From Telmatactis stephensoni (lineage: Eukaryota > Cnidaria > Anthozoa > Actiniaria > Isophelliidae): a DNA stretch of 64,000 nucleotides. How positions within the stretch are numbered: the first letter of the stretch is position 1; each line of letters begins with the position of its first letter. Positions 21,318 through 32,168 of the stretch are shown here, one piece after another. Made by a program: the position numbers and the translations under genes. The stretch covers positions 161,001-225,000 of the forward strand of contig JALIZF010001685.1 in assembly GCA_029948255.1 (NCBI GenBank), written 5' to 3'. The notes below the pieces were generated by a model. The model had not been told where the DNA came from. It saw nothing but the letters and a program-made list of their open reading frames with translations, and made no database searches.

Positions 21318-24300
21318 ATGAAGCGACTTTTCCTAGTTCTAGCATTGATTTTGTATTTCATTTCAACAGCAAGAGGTAAGCGATGTAGAATATTTAGTAG
21401 TAGTAGTAGTTGCTACTATTAAATATCCTGTAACTGCAGTGAGATTTTATGGTATATCAAATAGTAGTTTATTGTCTCTGTCACTTAAAAAACTTACAAA
21501 GTTGCAGACGTTTTGATCTATAATCACGAGTCTTCCTCGGTGTGTCGTTGATGTATTACTATTGAGGGGCTACAAGGGAATAAACCCTTTACCGATATCA
21601 TGCAAAATTACCATTTTCAGTGCTTTTCATGAAAACAAAAATTGATCTCCACAGAATTTTCCGAAATTAGTCAACCTGCGAAGTTTCATAACAATCCTTT
21701 GCCTACTATCTCGGAAATATGAAAGCCCAAAATTGGCGGTATTTACAAAGAAATGTATGCCAGGGGGCAAGCGTTGCTCTCGGGCATACATTTTTGATAC
21801 ATATCTTTATGATTTTGGACTCTCATATTTCTGAGAGTTTGCAACGGATTCTTATGAAACTTCGCAGGTTTACTAAATTCGGTACCACAAATCGATCTGT
21901 GGAGATCAGTTTTTGTTTTAACGAAAAGCACTGAATTTGCAAAAAAGGCAATTTTGCGTGACATCGGTAATTAACTGAGATCTTTTGGAGTCTGTATGAG
22001 CTCCTTAGCGCTTTTGCCACCCAGAAACTTGAGAGCTGATTTATCGCTTGAAATTTCGTAGATTACTTATATATATTATATTTAACAATTATTCTCTGAA
22101 CTGGAGGTGAATAGCGCTAGAATGTTTACCGAGACGCGAAGCGTCGAGGTAAATATTTCTAATAGCGCTATTCACCGACAATGACGAGAATAATTGTTTT
22201 AGTAGGTACCAACTCCACAACCCAACACTATAGGATTCATAAAACTACAATACTTTTAAAATGTCATTTTAGTTTTCAAATTATAACAAAGCGCGTAATA
22301 GTAAGCCCCGTTTGCAGACACTGGGAACACTTCGTTTGGTCTCTACAAAATATACTGTCAGTTCAGTAGCGGCAGTCTTTACCAACCTTTACATTAAAGG
22401 ACAACGTTAATCTTTAGAAACAAATGTGCATGTTCTTAAACGAAAAGTGATTTGGATCAGAAACATTGGAGTCAAACTTCCTCTCGAGAGACATGTACAT
22501 CGACGGTCAGTTCTACAACTCGGCTTTCAAGCTTGCTTCAAGTGTTATCTTAAAATGTTGTGCTTGGTAGACAAATGTTTTCCAGGCCTTTTGAGGTCCT
22601 TTTGAGACATACATCTCAAGATGATTATTTGCCTCAGTAAATTCTCGAAAACATGTATTTATAATGGACAAAAGTTTGTCGTTGTTGCATAAACTTGTAG
22701 ATGTGACTAGGCGCTCGAAAAACTCGAATCAACTGAGGTAATCCAATTATTATATAATTGATTCCGCCGGCTTTTTTCGTATAAATAGTATCTGATCTAA
22801 CTTTTCTAATTATCTTTTATTTCTAAATATTCCATGTGGCTAAAAAACACAATACTAAAATTCGGGAAAATTTAACAGAAAATTTGCAAAACCTTTGAAT
22901 CACTTGGCATGAAAACATTTGAGCAGCTTGTTTCTTTCTCTAATATTCTTCAAACCGGATAAATGTCGAAGCTTTCTTTAGTTTTAGAAGATCGTGATGA
23001 TTTTGTTGTAATTTTTTTATTTTTTCTTCCTTACCACTTCTTCCAACCATTTTAATTTGTTGAAAAGCTCATTATCCCGAGGTTGGAAAGTAAATATAGT
23101 CTCATATTCTGAGATAGCGAGCCAATAGAATCGCTCGATCTTACGAGGTTCTGGAGTTGGTATATACTATAACTAGTATATAACTAGTATAACTAGTATA
23201 TAACTAGTACATATGTATGGAATATTTGCGCGCAAATAGGATTTTTATGTTTTCTCTTGGCTGTATTTATTTGAGCATTATCTAGAGGCATTATGTAATT
23301 GTTGTAATCTTAGATCTTTGTGTAGGAGCATTCATGCATGTGAGGTCGGTATGGGGGGGGGGGGGGGGTACTGGGGTAGTAGGGGACAGCGCGCACAACA
23401 CGTGAACTGTCAGACGAAGTGATTCATTCTGATTCTGACTTTACATAAGCTTGTAGCTTTTTTATGTTTTGGATTCAGTTTCTATTTGCTTTTCGACATT
23501 AAACAGCATGCTACGAAGCAAAGCGTAAACACTGACGTCAGCAAAGATCCTCCTATTACAATGTATTAATGGTTATTGATTTGCTGACTGTTTCACCCTT
23601 TTTGGCTATCAGCGCGCCGGAATGCAGCACCTTTTCTAGACTAAGCAGAGTCGAGGAGGAGCAATGATACACAATAATAGACCATTTGCATAATAAATGG
23701 TTCGCTGAATTCGACTACCAGACTGCTTTGACAACGCTCAAGGAAACAATTCTAAATAAAAAAGAAAATCTGTAAAACGTTTTGGTAGTTGTAGTCAAAT
23801 GACGTCGTCGACACTAGCAAAAAACTTCTGCGCATGCGTGCACATTAATTAGGACGTTTTCTTTTAAAATAACCGTATGAGTTTTAGCTTGAAATGAAAT
23901 GCTTGGATTCTTGGAGAATACTGAAAATTTCTCTTGTATACTCTTTGTGATACAAAGATATTGCATTAATGAAGACATGAATACTGGATCTAAGTTCCAT
24001 TAACTGACTATAAGTTTTGACATTTTGTGAAAACGATTGTTGAAGGCTAGCGTAAAGTGAAAATTGCATAAATTCACAAAAGCACAAAGACGTGATTACG
24101 AGCATGCGCAGACGTTTTTCGCTAGTGACGACATCATTTTCAAAGTTAGCGGGGAATTTCGAAGAGCTAGTGTTATGAAAAGAAAGCATTTGGACTTGGA
24201 AGTGCAGGGAACAAAGGTTTCAAATATGGAAGAAGTCAAGCTTTGAATGTAGGTCACGTGGTACAAAACGTTGTTTATTGATTGACGTTATAGATGATTA

Positions 24301-24923
24301 TTATTGTAGTAAGCACTAGCAGCAAGTGATAACATCTGCGCATGTCTCCAACTTCTATTGTCTTGGACAAATGGATAATTTTGAAAAGATAATTTCTAGC
24401 CGTTCGTACTTCTGTACTCGAATGTAATGCTCCGAAAAACTATGGGGAGACTATATACGGCTCTCTTTATGAGAGAGGTAGCCCTAAGCCAGGTTAAAAC
24501 CGTAATTGAGGCCACTCCCATCCAGCGGCTCGCGCATACTCGTCATGTTATCACTTGCTGTTGTAAGCACTGATTTAAGTGTATAATTTGGATTTTTAAT
24601 GGAATCTTATTTTGCTTTGATCACCAGTTTTTGCTATCGAGTGTTACCAGTGCTCGCACCCACGATATAACTGTTTTTCTGCGAATACCAATTGTAATAA
24701 CGAAGACAAAAGCTGCCAAAAGAAAACAGTAAGAACAACAGTGGAAAAGAAGTGCACAAAATATCAAAGTTGTCTAGCAGAGCAAAGACAATGTAGCCGG
24801 ACATCCAACTGTAGTGTTTACTGCTGCGTGAAATCGTATTGCAACGATTCTGTGTCACTTTGGAGTTCTTTGGGATTTATTTACACTTTAACTTTATTAA
24901 GTTGGTTTTATGCTTACATTTAA
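21318..24923 (+). CDS. LU-3: LU-domain GPI-anchored protein
   Basis: Two exons: 21318-21375 (signal peptide, MKRLFLVLAL start, phase 1, GTAAGC donor) and 24628-24923 (acceptor tcaccag, LU domain and tail). The product of 117 residues has a 12-cysteine LU domain: ECYQC start, KKC-x5-C-LAEQRQC, NCSVYCC-x4-CN end. A hydrophobic tail (LGFIYTLTLLSWFYAYI) looks like a GPI signal. It is the closest paralogue of LU-2. The 3.25-kb intron contains a foldback, hairpins and two MITEs, one ending 66 bp before the second exon. Expected at the cell surface; function unknown. Confidence 0.85.
21591..21970. mobile_element. Foldback element in the LU-3 intron
   Basis: Inverted arms: gatctccacagaa with its inverse near 21900, gaagtttcataa with ttatgaaacttc, tctcggaaatatgaaa with tttcatatttctgaga, and a loop around aatgtatgcc and ggcatacatt. 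Ends ttttcagtgcttttcatgaa and tcgttttaac-type sequence form the outer pair. Confidence 0.6.
22105..22176. repeat. Hairpin around ggtgaatagcgct
   Basis: The arms ggtgaatagcgct and agcgctattcacc flank gaatgtttacc...ggtaaatatttc and the tip gacgcgaagcgtc. The wider region to about 23170 is bounded by accaactccacaacc and a partial inverse gttctggagttggt, so the hairpin may be one end of a longer element. Boundaries uncertain. Confidence 0.5.
23217..23465. repeat. Inverted partner of 10884-11052
   Basis: See the repeat at 10884. This copy begins ggaatatttgcgcgcaaatagg and carries an additional run of G residues (about 23352-23368) plus some 60 bp of flanking sequence that interrupts the match. 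Confidence 0.65.
23798..24138. mobile_element. MITE, aatgacgtcgtc ends
   Basis: Left end aatgacgtcgtcgacactag then caaaaaacttctgcgcatgc; right end is the inverse, gcatgcgcagacgtttttcg then ctagtgacgacatcatt, with a few mismatches. Length 341 bp, no coding. Confidence 0.65.
24318..24562. mobile_element. MITE with perfect 9-bp target duplication
   Basis: TIRs agcagcaagtgataaca and tgttatcacttgctgtt match at 16 of 17 positions. The target site gtaagcact is duplicated exactly at 24309-24317 and 24563-24571. A 9-bp duplication is the Mutator-like hallmark. It ends 65 bp before the LU-3 second exon. Confidence 0.75.
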
Positions 24924-25299
24924 CACCTATCTTCTTAATATTCAGTGTCGATTCTTAACATAGCGACCATGATGTGGGATTATTTTATTCTTGCCCTCTA
25001 TCATGGCCGCTGTCTGACACGTGAATTCAGTTGAAATGAGGCTTGAAACCATGAGTACATAGTTACCGTGGCCTAGACTTATTATCAAGGCCAAGAGGCT
25101 ACACCTAAAATCGAGCATGAGTATAGTTCAGGCTTTAAGCCACTACGTCAAATCGCTCTGAAACTCCCGCACTAGCCAGATATTGTAAATATATATGTAC
25201 GCTAAGGGTCAAACGCATTTTCAACACAGTAATAAGTTCACAAAATCTTCACAAATCTTCACATTGTCTTATAAAATCTTCATTTTTGTTTTTTCCCAC

Positions 25300-25496
25300 T
25301 AATATGTAAGCCAGGCCTAAGAACAAAAATTCCCAAGGGGGAGCTAGAGCTATCCAAACTTGCTTGTTTTGCATTTTCGTCTCAGCCTTGCGGCACGCAA
25401 TAATGACTTAATTTCAATAACGCTTATTTACAACGGTTAAGTGATATCAAACTTGTTTTGTATTAATTTGACTAGTAGGAGGACCTCTCCGTCAAA
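25300..25496 (+). promoter_or_regulatory. Duplicated upstream region of LU-4A
   Basis: Before the ATG at 25497 the words aaaattcccaaggggg, tatccaaacttgc, ttttgcattttcg, ctcagccttgcg and agtaggaggac recur in the same order before the paralogous ATG at 32169. The shared stretch of about 190 bp probably includes the core promoter and 5' UTR. No TATA box can be assigned with confidence. Confidence 0.5.
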
Positions 25497-25546
25497 ATGA
25501 CGAAAGCACTCCTAGCGGCTTTCATCCTATTGACAGCCACAATATA

Positions 25547-25793
25547 CACCTATTTCAAAAAAGGTTGTCACTGCTAAGAGCGATAGGCGATAGGTAATAG
25601 GTCATTCCAAGACCGCAAAGCACTATTGATTTCTAATTGATTTACATATGAATAGCCAAATATTTGATGGAAGAGTGTAAAGAAAGATTTAGGATGGCTT
25701 AATTAAGAAATCAATAGTGCTTTGCGGTCTTGGAATGACCTATTACCTATCGCCTATCGCTCTTAGCGGTGACAACCTTTTTTGAAATAGGTG
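25547..25793. mobile_element. Tc1/mariner-type MITE inside an LU signal exon
   Basis: TIRs of about 86 bp begin cacctatttcaaaaaaggtt and are near-perfect inverted copies; TA is duplicated at 25545-25546 and 25794-25795. Together these suggest a Tc1/mariner-like origin. Same-family ends occur at 51913-52193 and as a solo end near 27935-27953. Confidence 0.85.
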
Positions 25794-25829
25794 TATAACG
25801 GTATGTATTTCTGCTAGACTACTGACAAT

Positions 25830-25913
25830 TAAACATCCACGATGGCGACGGCGACGGCGGCAGGGAAGACTAGACGTCAAATAAGGATTTAAGCAAAATA
25901 CTCAATGCAATTT

Positions 25914-25945
<32 letters not shown>

Positions 25946-26165
25946 TTGGTTTGCTTATTCATTTTTAATTACCATTCAGACCCAGTGCTTTGAAGTGAAT
26001 GATATCAAAGGAATTTTTTAGCCGAACAGAAGTTAAAATAAACTGGTTTACGTCGTCAAGTTCCCGTTCTCTGCAGAGCGTGAAATTTTGTCTTAAGTTC
26101 ACAATGTAGTTTTGCAGAACACAGTTTATTTCTATACAGCTTTGCTCATTTGCACTTGTTGTTAT
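25830..26165. repeat. Intronic repeat shared with 6380-6720
   Basis: Shares the ordered blocks listed for 6380-6720; a TTG microsatellite (about 25913-25945) interrupts it. Confidence 0.6.
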
Positions 26166-26689
26166 TGTATTTGTAACTAAGGCCATTGTCTTATGCCGTT
26201 GTACGTCTTCCTCGTTGCGATTGTCGTCTTGGATGCTTAAGGTCTCATACGACACTATAAATTCAACGTTCATTAATTAATTAGAGGACAACAAGTCGCA
26301 GAGACAGTACAAGACGCTTCCCCTAATCTTCTCTGCAAAAAATATGTTGCAAGGACGCAATATCCGCTCTCAGGACAAGTGCTATAAATTCAATCTGAGT
26401 TAACTTCTCAGTCTAAGCAACGTAACGACTTGGGGACTTGTCCCAACTTCGTGTTCCTGCGCATGTAACATGTCCTCTAGTGTTTTCTGAACTTAGCTTT
26501 TTAAAGCAACATTTTATAGCGTTATTATTAACGTAAGTAAACGTTATCGAGGTGTCCAGTGCACGAATATTTTTTTACCGGGAGTTAATTATTTTACCGT
26601 GATAATCACTGCTATTGTCTCCGAAGAAATCCCATTAGTGTCAATATAATGGCGAAGTTTTATCAACTGTTACAAACACAAAGATCGTG

Positions 26690-27090
26690 TCACCCTCTCC
26701 AATAATCTTCTCACCTTGACAAAGTAATCAAGAAAGCCATGCAACAAGCGCCTCTTCCGTTTCTTATTTTGCTGAAGCGTGCCAGAGTACCAGCGAACGA
26801 GATTGTCAATTTCTATTTAATGTGCATTAGGCATGTTTTAGAATATTGTGCACCGGTTTTCCAGCATTTCTTGCCTAATTACTTATTTGACGATCTTGAA
26901 CCGTTTCCAGAAACGTGCTTTTTCAATTGTATGGGGAGACTTATCAGCGTAACCTTGACAAATTCCGTCTAAGAAGCTTGTATAATAGCTAGGCGCGAAG
27001 AACTCTGCACGAAAGACCAAGAAACTGTTTGACTCTATTGTGAACTCGCCGACCCACAAATTTCACGATTTGTTACCTCCCATGCACGTA
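26690..27090 (+). pseudogene. Non-LTR retrotransposon RT C-terminal fragment
   Basis: The translation LLKRARVPANEIVNFYLMCI then LEYCAPVFQHFLP-YLFDDLE is the thumb/C-terminal region of a CR1/L2-like or related LINE protein. After a frameshift or deletion near 26970 it continues RREELCTKDQE and SPTHKFHDLLPP. Several breaks make it an old dead fragment. It lies in the LU-4A intron on the same strand. Confidence 0.7.
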
Positions 27091-27279
27091 CCTAAATACA
27101 TTCTGGGAAGGAATAAATCGTTTCCAGAAGACTTTTATTCCAGCTATGTGCAAACATTTGACTTTTGAAGTCGAACTTCTTGAACATTGTTGTCGTTTAT
27201 GAACATCCAATATATATCTTATTATAAAATATTTGAGATATAACGCGCGCGCTGATTGGCTGGCTACCATGTTTATTTC

Positions 27280-27505
27280 AGAGGACAGAGACATGGTTCG
27301 CTCAATAAACGTCGAAAATATTTTATAAAAGCAATATAAAACGATCGCTTATGTCTCTGTTCTGTGATATAAACACTCTGGAAGATGTAGAGCACTCGAA
27401 AAGCAAGAGAAATACTCGGCTACGCCTCGTGTTCCTAAGCTTGCTTTTCTCTTGCTCTACATCTTCCATCGTGTTTATATATATCACAGAACAGAGACAT
27501 GTGCG
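27280..27505. mobile_element. Hairpin MITE
   Basis: Inverted arms include gatataaacac-ctggaagatgtagagca and its inverse tgctctacatcttccatcgtgtttatat, with outer acagagacat copies near 27285 and 27495. The 27452-27718 frame overlaps it and is not a gene. Confidence 0.6.
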
Positions 27506-27761
27506 CGCGTTTTATATTCTTTAACTATAGTACTTTGTGTTTTATATCACAAAATGTTCAAATGGCTCAAAACTTGCATCAACTTGCTGATATATGCAAA
27601 TTTGAGCACGCTCAAACTGTTCGCAATTCCTCGCAAGCCGTTGAAATTTAGCGATCGATCAAACGAGCCGATAGTTCAACAAATGCGGCGACTTGAACCC
27701 CCTTGCCTTCTCGTTTAATCGGGGCCTAACGCTTCCTAGTCCGCTCGCGCAAACAGCAAAA

Positions 27762-27955
27762 ATTCATGGGGTGCGCACCCCCTCCTGAGACGACTTTCAG
27801 TCCTTTTTTCTCAATATTTTTCCAAAATATCCTCTCGGCAGTTTCCAATTTATATGATGTTGCACCCCCTCTTGAAGATGGTGCACCTCCTCCTGAAGAT
27901 AATCCTGGATCCACCCCTGTCTTATCCATCAACCTTTTTTGAAATAGGTGTATTA
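27762..27955. repeat. Fragment of the ggggcggatccagg MITE plus a solo mariner-MITE end
   Basis: The gcaccccctcctgagacgac, tcctctcggcagtttccaat and tgaagataatcctggatcca blocks match 49391-49585. At 27935-27953 caaccttttttgaaataggt is the lone right end of the MITE family at 25547-25793, so one element is broken at the other. Confidence 0.6.
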
Positions 27956-28084
27956 AGGCAAGTTATTCCTGGTAGACGGAATAGCTGTTTTGTTTTATCC
28001 CAACTATCAGGGACAAGTAACCATCACATAAAGATGAAGCTTGTAACGGGTGCTTTAGTACCAACATCCTATGGCTAACTAATT

Positions 28085-28830
28085 ATAAGTAATACCATGA
28101 CCCTGAGGGATATTAGTGATTAAATGTCCCCGAAGCCGAGGGAGGTTTAGTGGAAGTCCCGAGGCCGTAGGCCAAGGGACTTTTACTAAACCTCCCGAGG
28201 CTGAGGGGACATTTAATCACTAATATCCCGAAGAAGTCATGGTATTACTTTGTAATACCATGATCACCGAGGAAATAAACGAAAATATACTTCGCTGTTT
28301 GTTCATCCAAAACTTGAACATATTATACAATTCTTTTACCAATTGTGCGTAACCCTGTTCTCTGGGGACTTTCGAAAATAGATTTCTTTGTTATATACTT
28401 ACAATGAACAAGTATTTATAGGTTGTTAATCAATTCGAAAGCTTAATTGTTTTTCATAATGCTTTCTTTGCTTCGTTATGCTCATGCGCCAAATAGAATG
28501 CATAGATCCCACACGCGTAAGAGTGTGCAGTGGTAAGAGGTATCGGTGCGTTAGAAAGTTATAGAGTTTCGGGACAGCGTGCAAAGTTGTCCCGACGTCC
28601 CGATGATTGATCATATATGAGGGACAACCACTCATGAATAACATGACGGACGATTAGTTCTAATCGTCCCTCATTAATTATGGATGAGGGACGATTAGTT
28701 CTAATCATCCCTCATTCATAATTAATGAGGGAATATTAGAACTAATTTTCCCTCTTTCTATTCATGAGTCGAGGGAGGGATGTTAGCGATTAAACGTCCC
28801 TCCAAAAACAATAGATCCCGAGCTGATCAT
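28085..28830. repeat. Clustered palindromes, taccatga/attagttctaat type
   Basis: A first palindrome (28095-28255) pairs aagtaataccatga with tcatggtattactt and tagtgattaaatgtcccc with ggggacatttaatcacta. A second set (28590-28780) repeats gagggacgattagttctaat and its inverse. The outermost gtaataccatgatca (about 28252) pairs with tgatcatggtattac (about 28828). These are one or two nested foldbacks between LU-4A exons, ending 70 bp before 28900. Confidence 0.6.
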
Positions 28831-29430
28831 GGTATTACAATCGTTATACGTGTATCAAAAGGATGTATCAATAACCAGAACTTTTTTTGTTGTTTTAAGT
28901 GTCTTGCATGGAATGCAACATTTGTTTCTCCAGCTATTCCAATTGTGTTTCCGAATACCGAGAGTGCACAGATGACGATGCGAATGCCTGCTACAAAAAG
29001 GTTGATGGAAAAAGCGTGGAAAAGAAATGCATGGCCTTCAGCGATTGTCTATTGGAGCAAGCACAATGTATCAGTCACAACGCAACTTGCAAGGTCTACT
29101 GTTGTAATCATGCTCACTGCAATCATAATGCTTTGCTGCGAGTTGATCTTGGCTGCAAATGGATTCTAGCACTAGTTCTTGTATTGGTATTGCTCTGTTA
29201 GTGACGAATAAGTAAATTCCTGTACGTGCTGTCTCAGTGGATTCTCTATCGCAGACGGTTAGGCAAACTCAAAACGTAAAGCTGGCCTTGTCAAATAGGT
29301 TTGTTACACAACTGTCGTGTTAAACCCGAAGGGTTTTGTTTCCAGTGATAATAATAGCAACAACAATACTAATACTACTACTGATAATAATGACTTGATA
29401 ATGATGATGATGATGATTATAATAATTATC

Positions 29431-29538
29431 TAGCCTCCTTAATTAATTCGCAGCCCTTTTAAGGCTCGTCGCACAACGCATGACGAAGGAGCGTACGTTG
29501 CGTGACGAGCCTTACTGAAAAGGGCTGCGAAGGAGACT
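29431..29538. mobile_element. MITE related to the helicase transposon ends
   Basis: Left tagcctcct...cgcagccctttt and right aaaagggctgcgaaggagacta are inverted, apart from a taattaa insert at left; the inner gctcgtcgcacaacgca/tgcgtgacgagc pair adds symmetry. The tip TAGNCTCC..CGCAGCC resembles the TIR at 7994. The orthologous position in the duplicated block is 34894-34988. Confidence 0.6.
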
Positions 29539-29670
29539 AAATTATGATCATGATAAATATAGTGATGAAGTGAAACATTACAATAATATATATATTTGAT
29601 GTAACCAAAACCCAGATAAATCCGGCTTCCAATAGATATATATATAATTGTTGCAAACAAATAAACATCG

Positions 29671-30052
29671 GGGGACTCCATTGTATATAAAAGGATCGGG
29701 TATGCTCGTCGTATCTCTTAGGGGTAAAAATCAGCGATTTGGTATCTTTTAGGGTGTTAAAATTGAAGTTTAGAGCTTTAGCATTTCCTGGTCTCTCTTA
29801 AGGTATCAGAAAAGCCCATCGCTTATTATCTTGTTCTCAAATGGAAGAAATTTGCCCAACAAAAGCATGTCGATCGTCCAATTTTGTGTTAATAATAATA
29901 ATCATGATTGTCCATTAGCTTGTTATCGCTGGTGTCTCTTAGGGTAAAAAACTCGTCCGGCCACGCCCTTTTAAAAAGACTTCCGGTATCTTTTAGGGGT
30001 ATTTTTGAACATTTCCGACGAGTATACCCGATCCTTTTACAATGGAGTCACA
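29671..30052. mobile_element. MITE, gggggactccattgta/ccctaagagatac family
   Basis: Ends ggggactccattgta...ggatcgggtatgctcgtcg and the inverse ending atacccgatccttttacaat. Inside, tctcttaggg(gt)taaaaa and tcttttaggg words recur on both strands. Relatives at 41100-41250 and 61385-61745. It ends next to a C run of about 17 (30053-30070). Confidence 0.7.
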
Positions 30053-30181
30053 CACCCCCCCCCCCCCCCCTCGGGAAATAAACTAACTTGTTTATGCGGC
30101 GACTTATCACGCGTCAACTTTTGCCGTGCTTTATACCCTTTGTAGGTTACTACTTCATGTATGACTCCATGAAGTGGCACT

Positions 30182-30316
30182 ATAGAGGGATTTCATGGCA
30201 GCCATATTTGTGGGCAAGTCAATTAGAAAGTTTTTGAATGAGAAAAAGTGTCATTTTCCTTGAGAGAATAGCTTTATTATTTTGACCACAAACATGGCTG
30301 CTCTGAAATCCCTCTA
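30182..30316. mobile_element. MITE, tagagggatttcatggcagc
   Basis: Ends tagagggatttcatggcagc and gctgctctgaaatccctcta are inverted with two mismatches. It interrupts sequence whose uninterrupted counterpart lies near 35465-35520 in the duplicated block. Confidence 0.6.
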
Positions 30317-30345
30317 TTCAAGTTACTGGGTTTCAAACATCTTAG

Positions 30346-31040
30346 ACAAGGCGCAAAATTGAAAAAGTCGATCGCAAAAAGTGCAGAAGGCATTTTGAGG
30401 TAGAGGCTGGTAACATAACTATTCTAAACTAATTTTTCATGCTGAATCCGAATATGGCTGTTACCAAGACGTATTCTGCAATCTTATACGTGTAAATGAC
30501 GTATTTTGTGAATTGCTACAGTCATTTCTACTAACGGCTTTTTCATGTAATTCCAAAAGTTCCCAAACTTAAAATCAATGACTATAGCTGGAAAGAGCAT
30601 ATCAAAATCAGTAAAACTGTGAAGTTTGAAGGATATCAGTTGAAAAATCAAGGAGATACGAATTTTCAAAAAACGCAATTTTGTATGAAAACACTTACAG
30701 TTATGCAAGAGATACCAACAAATTTCGATTTTTGAAAATTCGTATCTCCTTGATTTTTCAACTGGTATCCTTCAAACTTCACAGTTTTTCTGATTTTGAT
30801 GTGCTCTTTCCAGTTATTGTTTTTAAGTTTGGGAACTTTTGGAATTACATGAAAAAGCCGTTAGTATAAAATGACTGTAGCAATTCACAAAACACGTCTT
30901 ACGCGTATAAGATTGCAGAATACATCTTGGTAACAGTCATATTCGCATTCAGCATGAAAAATCGGTTTAGAATAGTTATGTTACCAGCCTCTACCCCAAA
31001 ATGCCTCCAGGTATCTGATTTCTCGAAAATGCGCCTTGTC
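30346..31040. mobile_element. Foldback element of about 700 bp
   Basis: Outer pair caaggcgca and tgcgccttg; then atgcctcca-side words gcattttgaggtagaggctg against agcctctaccccaaaatgcc, ggtaacataactattctaaa against its inverse, gaattgctacagtcatt/aatgactgtagcaattc, aggagatacgaattttcaaa/ttgaaaattcgtatctcct. A loop includes tgcaagagatacc. No coding; small frames are arms. Confidence 0.8.
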
Positions 31041-31228
31041 TATCTATTGAATCTCATTATTTGCCTCAAATGATGGTCAAACATTGACCACCATGTACTC
31101 TCAACCAGAGAATATTCTATTGAAAACTTGTCACTGAGCCAATGAAAATTCCCACGTAATTGAGAATGACGTCATATGAAATCCAGCTGCTTGGTTTCAT
31201 CCATTCCTTCAGGAATCAAAAGACAATG

Positions 31229-31312
31229 AAGCGGCAGCCATGTTGGATGAATGAACAATAGACGCTAATGAAAAATCTTTTGTTAAAGTTCATCCAAGAT
31301 GGCTGCCGTGAC
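31229..31312. repeat. Palindrome around gcagccatgttggatgaa
   Basis: ggcagccatgttggatgaa and ttcatccaagatggctgcc are inverted copies with one mismatch, around a short loop. Confidence 0.5.
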
Positions 31313-31338
31313 GTCACATGCAACCCAGCAATTAACTC

Positions 31339-31703
31339 AGGGGGTGTTTACCTGGCACTAGGATCATCTTAGAGTGATTTTCATTTGACCGTGAAAGAAA
31401 AATGACTATTTAGTTTGTAGTAGTTGATACGAAACAAAACAAAACAATGGCTTTAGAGTCTACTACCAACTATTAGTTTGTCTATTCCTTCATGGTCAAA
31501 TGAAAACCACTCTAGCACTAGGATCATCCTAGCAGGCGAATCATCTACCTGCTATACATTTACTGCATTCTGTTTACATGGAAATTTGTGTCTTCACTTC
31601 GGGTACTAGGATCATCCTACTAAACAGAATGCAGAAAATATATAGCAGGTAGGATGATTAATTCGCCTGCTAGGATGATCCTAGTGCCATGTAAACACCC
31701 CCT
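31339..31703. mobile_element. MITE with nested MITE
   Basis: Ends agggggtgtttac(c)tggcactaggatc and gatcctagtgccatgtaaacaccccct are inverted. The inner cctgctatacattta and gcattctgtttac-type words appear on both arms. A second, smaller element lies within it (31370-31514). A copy without that insertion is at 32361-32591. Confidence 0.75.
31370..31514. mobile_element. TAGAGTG-type MITE nested in another MITE
   Basis: Ends tagagtgattttcatttgac(c) and (g)gtcaaatgaaaaccactcta are inverted. The same tip recurs at 39029-39185 and 39375-39527. TA at the ends suggests a TA target site. Confidence 0.7.
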
Positions 31704-31732
31704 TACTGAATAGCCTACTTTGGATATTCTAA

Positions 31733-31857
31733 CTGAGTGATCACGCACAAAGCAATTTAAGACAAGGCTCCAGGAAACATGAATAGAGTAATCCTATTAT
31801 ATTCTTTTGTTTCCCCGGAGCCTCGTCTTGAATTGCTCATTGTGCGTGAACACTCAA
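31733..31857. mobile_element. Hairpin MITE
   Basis: gagtgatcacgcacaaagca then atttaagacaaggctcc and its inverse ggagcctcgtcttgaattgc then tcattgtgcgtgaacactc pair over 37 bases with a few mismatches. Confidence 0.65.
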
Positions 31858-31974
31858 CCAATATATCGAGAGTGGACTATTAATCAAATCTTAACTTTTG
31901 TTTCTATTCATCATCATCTTTAGCACATGTGAGATGCGACGTTTGAACTAGGCCTAATTCAGTTTATAATTATA

Positions 31975-32168
31975 TAAAAATTATTATCATGAAAATTCCC
32001 AAGGGGGGATTAGTGTTATCCAAACTTGCCGTTTTGCATTTTCGGCTCAGCCTTGCGTATCGTAAAATGACCTATATATATATATTCATAGCGAGCATAT
32101 CAAACTGAGGTCATAGTTGGTTTGTTTTACATATATGTGACAAGTAGGAGGATCCCCTCTGTGTTATA
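31975..32168 (+). promoter_or_regulatory. Duplicated upstream region of LU-B
   Basis: Counterpart of 25300-25496, with the same ordered words aaaattcccaaggggg, tatccaaacttgc, ttttgcattttcgg, ctcagccttgcg and agtaggagga, ending at ATG 32169. Probable promoter and 5' UTR. Confidence 0.5.

Larger units (their letters stand above)
25497..29201 (+). pseudogene. LU-4A: LU-domain gene with signal exon split by a MITE
   Basis: The signal-peptide exon (MTKALLAAFI...) is interrupted after ACAATATA by a 247-bp MITE (25547-25793). Read through, the frame hits TAA at about 25575. After the MITE the original TAACG and GTATGT donor (25801) resume, matching the intact paralogue at 32169-32220. Exon 28900-29201 (acceptor gttttaag) is complete, with 12 cysteines, NATCKVYCCNHAHCN and a tail ending LALVLVLVLLC. 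Unless the MITE is spliced out or another signal exon is used, no secreted product forms. The second exon shows no defect, so the insertion may be recent. Confidence 0.75.

Noticed and set aside
28780..29169. 129-codon open frame on plus strand over LU-4A exon 2 (similar frame at 34347-34658)
   Set aside because: Shadow frame of the LU exon; its cysteine pattern and splice site are in the other frame.
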